Assembly: GCA_045655865.1 (NCBI GenBank)
Contig: JAZOQB010000004.1
Span: 1 to 19,998 of the forward strand
Origin: RGIG5579 sp045655865
Lineage (GTDB): Bacteria > Bacillota > Clostridia > Oscillospirales > SIG627
Length of the DNA: 19,998 nucleotides
Reading direction: 5' to 3'
Positions 14,409 through 19,998 of this stretch are shown one piece after another. The first letter of the stretch is position 1. Each line of letters begins with the position of its first letter. The notes under the pieces are model-generated. The model saw only the letters and a program-made list of their open reading frames with translations. It had not been told where the DNA came from and made no database searches. Position numbers and translations under genes: made by a program.

Positions 14409-15788
14409 ATGAAAAGATTTGGAATCGAAGTTTCAATTAAAAACAAGCCCGTTTTGGACCAGGAGTTTCTCCCCCTTTACCGTTGGGAACAGGAGTATTT
14501 AAAAGGAGCAGACGAAAAAATCGCCGTTGCCATTCGTCGGAATGACGGAAAGGTCGCCATTTTAGACACCTTTATTCATGGTACCCCTGATTTTTTAGAA
14601 GCCGACTGCTATTACATTGAACGTCGAGTAAAGTTTCTTCTTTGGGCTAAAGGCGGTTTCGAGGTAACCGTCTGTGGCAATGAAAAGATTTACGAATATT
14701 TGAAAGACGTCTATAGCAAAGACGGTGCTCGAAAATTCGACTTTAAAACCATGGGCGATGTTTACGAAGCGCCCTTCACCGTCAAACATGTTCCCTACTC
14801 TCAGAAACCGGAGGAGAAGGACGAATCTCAGCCCATCGGTGGGCATTTGGATGGATGCCGCATCGGCTTTGACGCCGGTGGAAGCGACCGAAAAGTCAGC
14901 GCTGTGATCGATGGAAAAGTTGTCTATTCCGAAGAAGTTGTCTGGTTCCCCAAGACCAATTCTGATCCGGATTATCACTTCCAAGGTATCGTAGACGCTT
15001 TCCGCACCGCCGCTTCGAAAATGCCTCGTGTCGACGCCATCGGCATCAGCTCTGCAGGCATTTACGTTGACAATCGGACTATGTTGGCTTCCCTGTTCTT
15101 GAAAGTCTCTGCCGAAGACTTCGAAAAGAAAGTGAAAGATATTTATATTCGCGCCGGAAAGGAAATCGGTCCAGTACCGCTTCTTGTTGCCAATGACGGC
15201 GATGTTACCGCTCTGGCAGGTGCAATGGAATTAGAAGATACCGGTGTTCTCGGAATTGCAATGGGAACCAGCGAAGCCGGCGGATATGTGGACGAAAAGG
15301 GCAACGTTACCGGATGGCTGAACGAGCTGGCATTTACCCCCATTGATGCCAATCCTAATGCCATGCTGGACGAATGGAGTGGCGATATCGGCTGTGGAGT
15401 TAAATACTTTTCACAAGACGGTGTCATTAAACTGGCTCCCGCGGCCGGGATCCAATTGGAAGAGAGCCTTTCTCCCGCAGAAAAGCTGAAAGTTGTTCAG
15501 AAAGAAGTGGAAAACGGAAACGAGAAGGCGCTGGATATTTACCGTTCCATCGGCACCTATCTTGGTCACACTCTTCCCCTTTACAGCACCATTTATCAAA
15601 TTCGTCATCTTCTGCTTCTGGGCCGTGTAACCAGCGGCAAGGGCGGCGAGGCCCTCTTGGAGTCTTGCCGTAAAGTGCTTTCGGAAGAGTATCCCGATCT
15701 GCACATCAACGTAGTACTACCCGATGAAAACAGCCGCAGAGTTGGCCAGAGTGTTGCTGCTGCCGGTCTTCCGGAGATTTCAAAGTAA
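14409..15788 (+). CDS. ROK-like sugar kinase with an extra N-terminal domain
   Basis: The protein has 459 residues. The C-terminal ~310 residues look like an actin-fold sugar kinase of the ROK group: phosphate-1 loop IGFDAGGSDRKVS (152-164), AIGISSAGIY, VANDGDVTAL (260-269, with Asp263 placed as catalytic base) and phosphate-2 loop AMGTSEAGGYVD (284-295). The ROK zinc motif C-x-C-G-x2-G-C is missing; that region reads WSGDIGCGVKYFS with a single cysteine. Residues 1-140 form a separate domain rich in aromatic and charged residues that I do not recognise. The ATG lies 1 nt after the nagA stop. The natural inference is a GlcNAc or related amino-sugar kinase producing the NagA substrate. A regulatory or non-catalytic role is the alternative. 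It is followed by a strong terminator. Confidence 0.75.
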   Translation: MKRFGIEVSIKNKPVLDQEFLPLYRWEQEYLKGADEKIAVAIRRNDGKVAILDTFIHGTPDFLEADCYYIERRVKFLLWAKGGFEVTVCGNEKIYEYLKDVYSKDGARKFDFKTMGDVYEAPFTVKHVPYSQKPEEKDESQPIGGHLDGCRIGFDAGGSDRKVSAVIDGKVVYSEEVVWFPKTNSDPDYHFQGIVDAFRTAASKMPRVDAIGISSAGIYVDNRTMLASLFLKVSAEDFEKKVKDIYIRAGKEIGPVPLLVANDGDVTALAGAMELEDTGVLGIAMGTSEAGGYVDEKGNVTGWLNELAFTPIDANPNAMLDEWSGDIGCGVKYFSQDGVIKLAPAAGIQLEESLSPAEKLKVVQKEVENGNEKALDIYRSIGTYLGHTLPLYSTIYQIRHLLLLGRVTSGKGGEALLESCRKVLSEEYPDLHINVVLPDENSRRVGQSVAAAGLPEISK

Positions 15789-15799
15789 TTTAAGCACAA

Positions 15800-15830
15800 A
15801 AAAACGCGGTGCATTGCACCGCGTTTTTAC
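15800..15830. terminator. Bidirectional terminator after the nagA-kinase unit
   Basis: The perfect 13-bp stem AAAAACGCGGTGC / GCACCGCGTTTTT (15800-15812 with 15816-15828) has a 3-nt loop and U-runs in both directions. It is shared with the convergent hemolysin III gene. Confidence 0.93.
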
Positions 15831-15837
15831 TTTCTCC

Positions 15838-16503
15838 CTAGCAAATATAAAAGAAAATGGCAAAAAATTGCAATACACAAGCAAACAGGACAAACAAATG
15901 AAAGACAGAGTGAATGTAGGGAATATTTTTCTTTTTTCCAATACCATATAGAACCGCTCCTATGGTATAAAGAACGCCTCCTAAAAAGATAAGCAACATT
16001 CCCGGCAAACCAACAGCTCGAATGGCATCCCGCAGGCAGACTATGATACACCAACCCATGGAAAGATAGGCCACCATGGAAAACACCTTGAACTTATGCA
16101 TATCAATGGCGGTGAGAGTAATTGCCACGATGGCGCAGCCCCAAACGATACCAAAAATCACCCAGGCCCAGGCCGGAGAGACCGATCGAATCGATACCAG
16201 CGCGATCGGAGTGTAAGTGCCGGCAATGAGAAGATAGATCGTACAGTGGTCAAACACACGAAACACCTGCTTTGCCTTCTCCGGAACCAATCCATGATAG
16301 AGACTGGACATGGTAAAAAGAAGGATCATAGAGGCGCCGTATATGGAGGTACTCACTACGCCCCAAACGTTGTCATGAATGGCGGAAAATACCACGCATA
16401 GTACCAAGGCAACGATACCAAAAGCCCCACCGACAATGTGAGTAATCATATTGAAAATTTCTTCGCCACGGCTATACTGAGGAAGGGGTTGTTTCGCTCT
16501 CAA
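15838..16503 (-). CDS. Hemolysin III / TrhA-family membrane protein
   Basis: This is a seven-helix membrane protein of the hemolysin III (YqfA/TrhA, PAQR-related CREST) superfamily. Signature elements are SSLYHG in the second helix region, DHCTIYLLIAGTYTP, and HSVFHLFVL near the C-terminus; these Ser/His/Asp residues form the likely metal site. Bacterial members are implicated in membrane lipid homeostasis, and the hemolysin label is historical. The frame is open to 16569, but that region contains the gene's own promoter (16541-16569). The start is therefore downstream: a TTG at 16503 preceded by AAGGAG gives 221 residues, the usual family size. An ATG at 16542 lies within the -10 box and cannot be the main start. 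The gene is divergent from the phosphoribosyltransferase gene. Confidence 0.9.
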   Translation of the reverse strand: MRAKQPLPQYSRGEEIFNMITHIVGGAFGIVALVLCVVFSAIHDNVWGVVSTSIYGASMILLFTMSSLYHGLVPEKAKQVFRVFDHCTIYLLIAGTYTPIALVSIRSVSPAWAWVIFGIVWGCAIVAITLTAIDMHKFKVFSMVAYLSMGWCIIVCLRDAIRAVGLPGMLLIFLGGVLYTIGAVLYGIGKKKNIPYIHSVFHLFVLFACVLQFFAIFFYIC

Positions 16504-16540
16504 TAGTCTTTTCACTCCTTGTAATTTAGTTTTCAAAACC

Positions 16541-16569
16541 ATATTACCAGTTTTTAAATTCGATGTCAA
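16541..16569 (-). promoter_or_regulatory. Promoter of the hemolysin III/TrhA gene
   Basis: On the minus strand a perfect -35 TTGACA (plus 16569-16564) and -10 TAATAT (plus 16546-16541) are separated by 17 bp. This decides the coding start: transcription begins near 16534, leaving the TTG at 16503 as the first start with a ribosome binding site. Confidence 0.85.
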
Positions 16570-16576
16570 GCGTCAG

Positions 16577-16610
16577 GAACAAATAATGTTCTTTCAAGGA
16601 TTCCATCCTT
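16577..16610. promoter_or_regulatory. Two tandem 15-bp inverted repeats between divergent promoters
   Basis: GAACA-N5-TGTTC (16577-16591) and AAGGAT-N3-ATCCTT (16596-16610) are both perfect, both span 15 bp and are 4 bp apart. They nearly fill the 44 bp between the -35 boxes of the hemolysin III gene (-) and the phosphoribosyltransferase gene (+). They are candidate operators. Confidence 0.55.
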
Positions 16611-16613
16611 CTC

Positions 16614-16642
16614 TTGACAAGCTAAAAAACTAGGAGTAAAAT
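16614..16642 (+). promoter_or_regulatory. Promoter of the phosphoribosyltransferase gene
   Basis: TTGACA (16614-16619), a 17-bp spacer and TAAAAT (16637-16642) lie upstream of the ATG at 16680, with an AAAGGAAG ribosome binding site between. Confidence 0.85.
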
Positions 16643-16679
16643 GGAAAAGTAAGAGAAAAAAAGAAAAGGAAGAATTATT

Positions 16680-17243
16680 ATGCAACTTTATCACCACATG
16701 AAAATTGCGGGCTTGGAACGCGATCTTCCCATTTGCAAAGTCAACGATTCTCTCTCCATCGCAGGATTTGTGATTTTCGGTGACCCGGAATTAACCGTCG
16801 CTGCCGCCGGAGAGTTGCTAAAGAAGATCCCCTTCCCCTATGATTATATGATGACCGCCGAGGCTAAGGGAATCCCCTTGATTCACGAAATGGCACGCCA
16901 GAGCGGCTCTAAAAAATACTTTTTGGCACGGAAGGCTCCAAAGCTTTACATGACCGGTATCTTTAAGGTGTCGGTAAAATCGATCACCACCGCAAAGGAG
17001 CAGGTACTCTGTCTTGACACCGCGGATGCCGAGATGATGCGAGGCAAGCGGATCCTTTTAGTCGATGATGTTATCTCAACCGGAAAATCCCTGGAAGCCA
17101 TGGAGACCCTAGTGGAAAAGGCAGGAGGCATCGTTGCCGGAAGATGTGCAATTCTTGCGGAAGGTGAAGCTCAGGATCGCAAGGACCTTGTATATCTGGA
17201 AGGTCTTCCCCTCTTCAATTCAAACGGTGAAATTATTGGCTAA
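16680..17243 (+). CDS. Adenine phosphoribosyltransferase-like protein
   Basis: This is a 187-residue type I phosphoribosyltransferase. The PRPP-binding motif ILLVDDVISTGKS (125-137), with Asp129-Asp130, is intact. TAEAKGIPLIHEMA (59-72) matches the segment that reads E-x-R-G-F in adenine phosphoribosyltransferase. The PRTase partner loop FLARKAPK is also present. The overall layout is closest to APRT or xanthine PRTase (about 170-190 residues). Such enzymes salvage a purine base with PRPP to give a nucleotide. The base cannot be fixed from sequence, and the altered E-A-K-G segment leaves room for a different base. The gene is monocistronic, with its own promoter and divergent from the hemolysin III gene. 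Confidence 0.85.
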   Translation: MQLYHHMKIAGLERDLPICKVNDSLSIAGFVIFGDPELTVAAAGELLKKIPFPYDYMMTAEAKGIPLIHEMARQSGSKKYFLARKAPKLYMTGIFKVSVKSITTAKEQVLCLDTADAEMMRGKRILLVDDVISTGKSLEAMETLVEKAGGIVAGRCAILAEGEAQDRKDLVYLEGLPLFNSNGEIIG

Positions 17244-17428
17244 ATCTTCCCCTCAAAAGAAGAAAACGTTATGTTTTAGAAAGAACTTAAAAACCCAAGG
17301 GAAAAGACTTTAACAAGCACATTGCCAAAGCGTTTCAACAGAGCTCTGTCAACCGCTTAGCAGAATCTTTCCGCTTCTTGAAAAATAAATATTACAGCAA
17401 GAAAATGTATTTCTCTTTCAAAGATAAT
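17244..17428 (+). other. Gene-free stretch downstream of the phosphoribosyltransferase gene
   Basis: This 185-nt stretch lies between the stop codon and the terminator. It contains the 12-bp palindrome ACAGAGCTCTGT (17338-17349) framed by AAGCG (17328-17332) and CGCTT (17354-17358), which could fold in RNA. An open but startless frame of about 55 codons crosses it. I see no start codon, ribosome binding site or recognisable family. Confidence 0.3.
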
Positions 17429-17464
17429 AAACAAGACGGTTGCTCCGGCAACCGTCTTGTTTTA
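17429..17464. terminator. Bidirectional terminator with a UCCG tetraloop
   Basis: The perfect stem AACAAGACGGTTGC / GCAACCGTCTTGTT is closed by a C-TCCG-G loop, a stable UNCG-type tetraloop. It has U-rich flanks on both strands and is shared by the phosphoribosyltransferase gene (+) and the MFS gene (-). Confidence 0.92.
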
Positions 17465-17491
17465 TGATAGACCTCTTTAACAAACTTAAAG

Positions 17492-18694
17492 TTATTCATT
17501 TTCCTGTCCGGCTCGATTTTTCTTGCGTCTTAAAACAGCAAGACCAACAACCAATATCACCGGAAACAGCGTCGCTGCCAGCAATCCAATTTTAAGATTA
17601 CCGCCTACCGCTTCGGAAAGGCTTCCCACAATAGTCGGGCTTACCATAGCACCCAAATCGCCGGCTAAAGCTAAAAAAGCAAACATAGCCGTTCCGCCTC
17701 TTGGGCAATGGTTTGTAGACACACTTATGGATCCCGGCCACATAATACCAACCGCTAAACCACAGAGCGCGCATCCTGCAAGTCCTAGAAAAGGTGCTTG
17801 GGAAAGTGACGCCAACAAATAGCAGCACACACACAGAACCGCACACCTGAGCATTACCTTGGTCAAATCAAGCTTTTCACTAAACTTTCCATATAGCATA
17901 CGGGAAATACCCATAAACATCGCAAAAAGGCAAGGCCCTGCCAAATCGCCAACGGCTTTGGATACCCCGACCGCAGATTCGGTAAATGCCGAGGCCCATT
18001 GAGCCATGGTTGCCTCTGACGCGCCCGAACAGACCATTAATAAAATCATCATCCAAAAAATGGGAGTTTTCAGCAATTTGGAAATGCTCATGCTTTTTCC
18101 GTCTTCAACCAAGCGCTCGATCGGGCAGTTTATAAAGTTTAAAGTGTTAAGGGATGGTACCAAAGCCCAAATACACGTAAGAATCTTCCAGTTTTCTACG
18201 CCGAATACTGCAAAAAAGAGCGTAGACCCCAGAATCACACCCATTGCACCCCAGCAATAGAAGGAATGCAACAGGCTCATCATTCCGTCTTTGTTTTCAA
18301 AGGGACAGGCTTCAACAATTGGACTTACCAAAACTTCGATCAGGCCGCTACCGATGGCATAAAGCACTACCGAAATCAGAATGCCAAAAAAAGGTTTGGA
18401 AAGCATATCCGGTAATATTGCCATCAACACAAGGCCGATAGCCGATAAAACCTGTGATGCAACTACGCAGGCACGATACCCAATCTTATCTGCAAATTTT
18501 GTAGCCGCAAGATCAACGAGCAGTTGTGTAAGATAGAAAACCAGCGGAATCATTGCGATCTTTTCCAGTGTAATGCCGTAGGTATTCTTAAAAGTTAAAA
18601 ATAGAAGTGGGGTAAAATTTGCTGATATTGCTTGTGTAACAAAACCAAGATAACAGGCAATCAGCGTCTTTTTGTAATTCTTTTGTTTGGTCAT
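17492..18694 (-). CDS. MFS transporter
   Basis: This 400-residue protein has about twelve hydrophobic segments in the two six-helix halves typical of the major facilitator superfamily. A basic-acidic loop DKIGYR (near residues 74-79) matches the family's loop after helix 2, and a charged central loop (about residues 195-212) separates the halves. The tail is strongly basic (RRKKNR). Its general look (FAMFMGISRMLYGKFSEK, MWPGSISVSTNHCPRGGTAMFA) recalls the FucP/sugar-phosphate-like or fosmidomycin-like groups, but I cannot name a substrate. AAGGGA 7 nt upstream fixes the ATG at 18694; an upstream TTG at 18709 overlaps that site and is unlikely. The PHP metallohydrolase gene lies 189 nt upstream on the same strand, which suggests uptake of, or export linked to, that enzyme's substrate. 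Confidence 0.88.
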   Translation of the reverse strand: MTKQKNYKKTLIACYLGFVTQAISANFTPLLFLTFKNTYGITLEKIAMIPLVFYLTQLLVDLAATKFADKIGYRACVVASQVLSAIGLVLMAILPDMLSKPFFGILISVVLYAIGSGLIEVLVSPIVEACPFENKDGMMSLLHSFYCWGAMGVILGSTLFFAVFGVENWKILTCIWALVPSLNTLNFINCPIERLVEDGKSMSISKLLKTPIFWMMILLMVCSGASEATMAQWASAFTESAVGVSKAVGDLAGPCLFAMFMGISRMLYGKFSEKLDLTKVMLRCAVLCVCCYLLASLSQAPFLGLAGCALCGLAVGIMWPGSISVSTNHCPRGGTAMFAFLALAGDLGAMVSPTIVGSLSEAVGGNLKIGLLAATLFPVILVVGLAVLRRKKNRAGQENE

Positions 18695-18726
18695 GATAAT
18701 TCCCTTCAAGCAAAGCTGTATTCCGA

Positions 18727-18768
18727 ATGTCTTAATTATATCACCAAAACAAATGATAAAAAAGACAT
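18727..18768 (-). promoter_or_regulatory. MFS promoter inside an interrupted dyad
   Basis: On the minus strand TGA-TATAAT (plus 18743-18735) forms a good extended -10. It sits within an imperfect 42-bp dyad: ATGTCTT (18727-18733) pairs with AAGACAT (18762-18768), and TATCA (18739-18743) with TGATA (18754-18758). This is a candidate operator for a dimeric or tetrameric regulator. Confidence 0.5.
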
Positions 18769-18883
18769 AGAAACACCAAAATTAAGCACTATTTACCCAT
18801 GTTGCTATGTTGGCTGGGTGCCTATCCATATTTTTAAATTCTGAATTGATTTGATTCGGTCTTAATGTAACTGCAAAAACCGA

Positions 18884-19834
18884 TCAATCAAGAAAAATGG
18901 GATTGGTCCAAGCAAACTTTCCTTGCTTGTCAACAACAACCGCCCGGATATACTGATATGCCATGATCGTTTTTCCCGACTTGGACTTTTTTTCAATGGG
19001 AAATTCTGCACGTGTCAGCTCGCCATGTTCGGCACGAATAATCTGAGTTGGGTGCATATCACTGTGAAAACGAATCTTACAGGCTGGAGAACATTCTACA
19101 ATCGCTTTATTATCCTCAATATAGAAATTATAGATTTCAGGGCCACAGGAAGAATAAAACTTTCCCTCTCGCAGCGCAGCCAGAATAGAGTTGATGTCGT
19201 TTTCCGCGTTCACCATTACCCAGCCGTTGCAATGCTGATGCAACTCATGGCCATCGTCTGTAGCAACTCCATAAATCAATTTGCCCTGGGCTAGGATCTC
19301 ATCCCAATATGCGGCATCGGTATCCATTTCATTATCCAGCGCACATCCGCTATTCCAGATTTCCATGGCAATGTTGCCTTTCTGATTTTCAAAATAGCGA
19401 GCCGGTGTAGAGCTCCATTCGGGATGGCAATATATGGTCAAATTTCCCTTGGCGTGAAATTGATCAAGGTAAGTTTGATATTCATACTGATCCTTTGCTG
19501 TACCGGAAGAGAACTGTTCATCCTGCTCAAAGCCGTTTCCATCTTCTTTGGTCGGACCGATACAAAGGGTATGGAAACAGCGAAAGCCCTTCTCATAGCC
19601 AATGATCTTATTATCAAACTCCATGCCGGGAATGACGGTGATGGGAACCTCCGGTGCGAAGTTTTGAAAGTTGTAAACTCTATGATCGGTGATGGCAAGA
19701 AAATCATAACCGTGTTCATAGTGATAACGGATGACCTCTTCCGGAGTATTATCGCCATCGGAACGGGTGGTATGGCAATGGAGCGCCCCCTTGAGCATTT
19801 TTCTCTTTTCTACAAAAGCCTGTTGTTGCTTCAT
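18884..19834 (-). CDS. PHP-domain metallohydrolase, CehA/McbA type
   Basis: The protein has 316 residues. The PHP metal-binding signature is clear: LHCHTTRSDGD (His19, His21), AITDHRVY, GMEF, YCHPEW and GVATDDGHE, together giving the expected di- or trinuclear site. The C-terminal ~75 residues form a beta-rich tail ending YIRAVVVDKQGKFAWTNPI, the pattern seen in CehA/McbA-family proteins and not in histidinol phosphatase or DNA polymerase PHP domains. The family hydrolyses phosphoesters or carbamate/ester bonds; the substrate here is unknown. There is no signal peptide, so it is cytosolic. The AGGAGG site precedes the ATG at 19834; the upstream GTG at 19852 overlaps that site and is rejected. 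The MFS gene follows on the same strand, with only a weak hairpin between them. Confidence 0.88.
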   Translation of the reverse strand: MKQQQAFVEKRKMLKGALHCHTTRSDGDNTPEEVIRYHYEHGYDFLAITDHRVYNFQNFAPEVPITVIPGMEFDNKIIGYEKGFRCFHTLCIGPTKEDGNGFEQDEQFSSGTAKDQYEYQTYLDQFHAKGNLTIYCHPEWSSTPARYFENQKGNIAMEIWNSGCALDNEMDTDAAYWDEILAQGKLIYGVATDDGHELHQHCNGWVMVNAENDINSILAALREGKFYSSCGPEIYNFYIEDNKAIVECSPACKIRFHSDMHPTQIIRAEHGELTRAEFPIEKKSKSGKTIMAYQYIRAVVVDKQGKFAWTNPIFLD

Positions 19835-19854
19835 AGCGGTGTCCCTCCTCACAG

Positions 19855-19996
19855 ATGCGATAAACTCATTGCACTGGCAAATTATAACATGAAAAAAAAC
19901 CTAAATCAAGGGATTGATAATTCTTGTCATGCGACAAATATCATCTCGGGAAGGCAGGGTAACATTTTTCTTTTTTCTCTTGTTTTATGCGATAAA
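19855..19996 (+). repeat. Three spaced copies of ATGCGAYAAA upstream of the PHP gene
   Basis: ATGCGATAAA occurs at 19855-19864 and 19987-19996 and ATGCGACAAA at 19929-19938, all in the same orientation. The middle copy lies in a TTGTC-N4-GACAA dyad (19924-19937). The copies flank the PHP promoter on both sides and may be regulator sites. The region continues past the window edge. Confidence 0.45.
19881..19909 (-). promoter_or_regulatory. Promoter of the PHP metallohydrolase gene
   Basis: On the minus strand -35 TTGATT (plus 19909-19904), a 17-bp spacer and an extended -10, TGT-TATAAT (-10 at plus 19886-19881), lie about 45 nt upstream of the ATG. Confidence 0.8.
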
Positions 19997-19998
19997 AA

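Noticed and set aside
17303..17465. Startless open frame with coding-like residues between the phosphoribosyltransferase gene and the MFS gene
   Set aside because: It has no start codon or ribosome binding site, runs through the terminator stem, and has no recognisable family.
18840..18883. Terminator between the PHP gene and the MFS gene
   Set aside because: The only hairpin (TTGATCGGT with ACCGAATCAA) has a bulge and a long loop with no U-run, so readthrough cannot be excluded.

Overview
The window reads as chromosome of an anaerobic, low-to-moderate G+C Gram-positive bacterium, most likely a member of the Clostridia. The evidence is strong GGAGG-type ribosome binding sites, TTGACA/TATAAT promoters, a pyruvate formate-lyase with its radical SAM activase, a split B12-dependent methionine synthase, and sugar catabolism genes of Firmicutes type. 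I cannot place it more finely from sequence alone. There is no phage, plasmid, CRISPR, rRNA or tRNA signal.

Layout. Positions 1-540 (+) hold the 3' end of a TRAP-type transporter membrane subunit and a small membrane protein. Positions 557-830 hold a frameshifted, N-terminally truncated gene remnant. nagB (-, 1756-971) follows, with its -35 box inside a palindrome that resembles the NagR/DasR operator core. A ZIP-family metal transporter (+, 1983-2786) ends against a sulfur/one-carbon block on the minus strand. In transcription order that block is cysK (8227-7295), then metF, a free-standing MetH activation-domain protein, a MetH lacking that domain, and an Rrf2-type regulator (7166-2848). 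Divergent from cysK is a ThrH-type phosphoserine phosphatase (+, 8511-9116). Serine, cysteine and methionine synthesis are therefore clustered with one candidate regulator.

Positions 9206-13138 (-) hold an AraC-family regulator, pflB and pflA (anaerobic pyruvate cleavage). Divergent from the AraC gene, 13331-15788 (+) is a two-gene unit of nagA and a ROK-like sugar kinase with an extra N-terminal domain. Together with nagB this would convert N-acetylglucosamine to fructose-6-phosphate, although nagB is 12 kb away and under a different promoter.

The right end holds a hemolysin III/TrhA-type membrane protein (-) divergent from an adenine phosphoribosyltransferase-like protein (+), with two adjacent 15-bp inverted repeats between their promoters. 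It then has an MFS transporter (-) and a CehA/McbA-type PHP metallohydrolase (-). Most convergent pairs share a bidirectional hairpin terminator.

No clearly new biological system is evident. The points most worth a second look are regulatory (the nagB operator/promoter overlap, the cysK-thrH and trhA-apt divergent regions, the repeats upstream of the PHP gene), the divergent kinase of the nagA operon, and the decayed gene next to the TRAP transporter.
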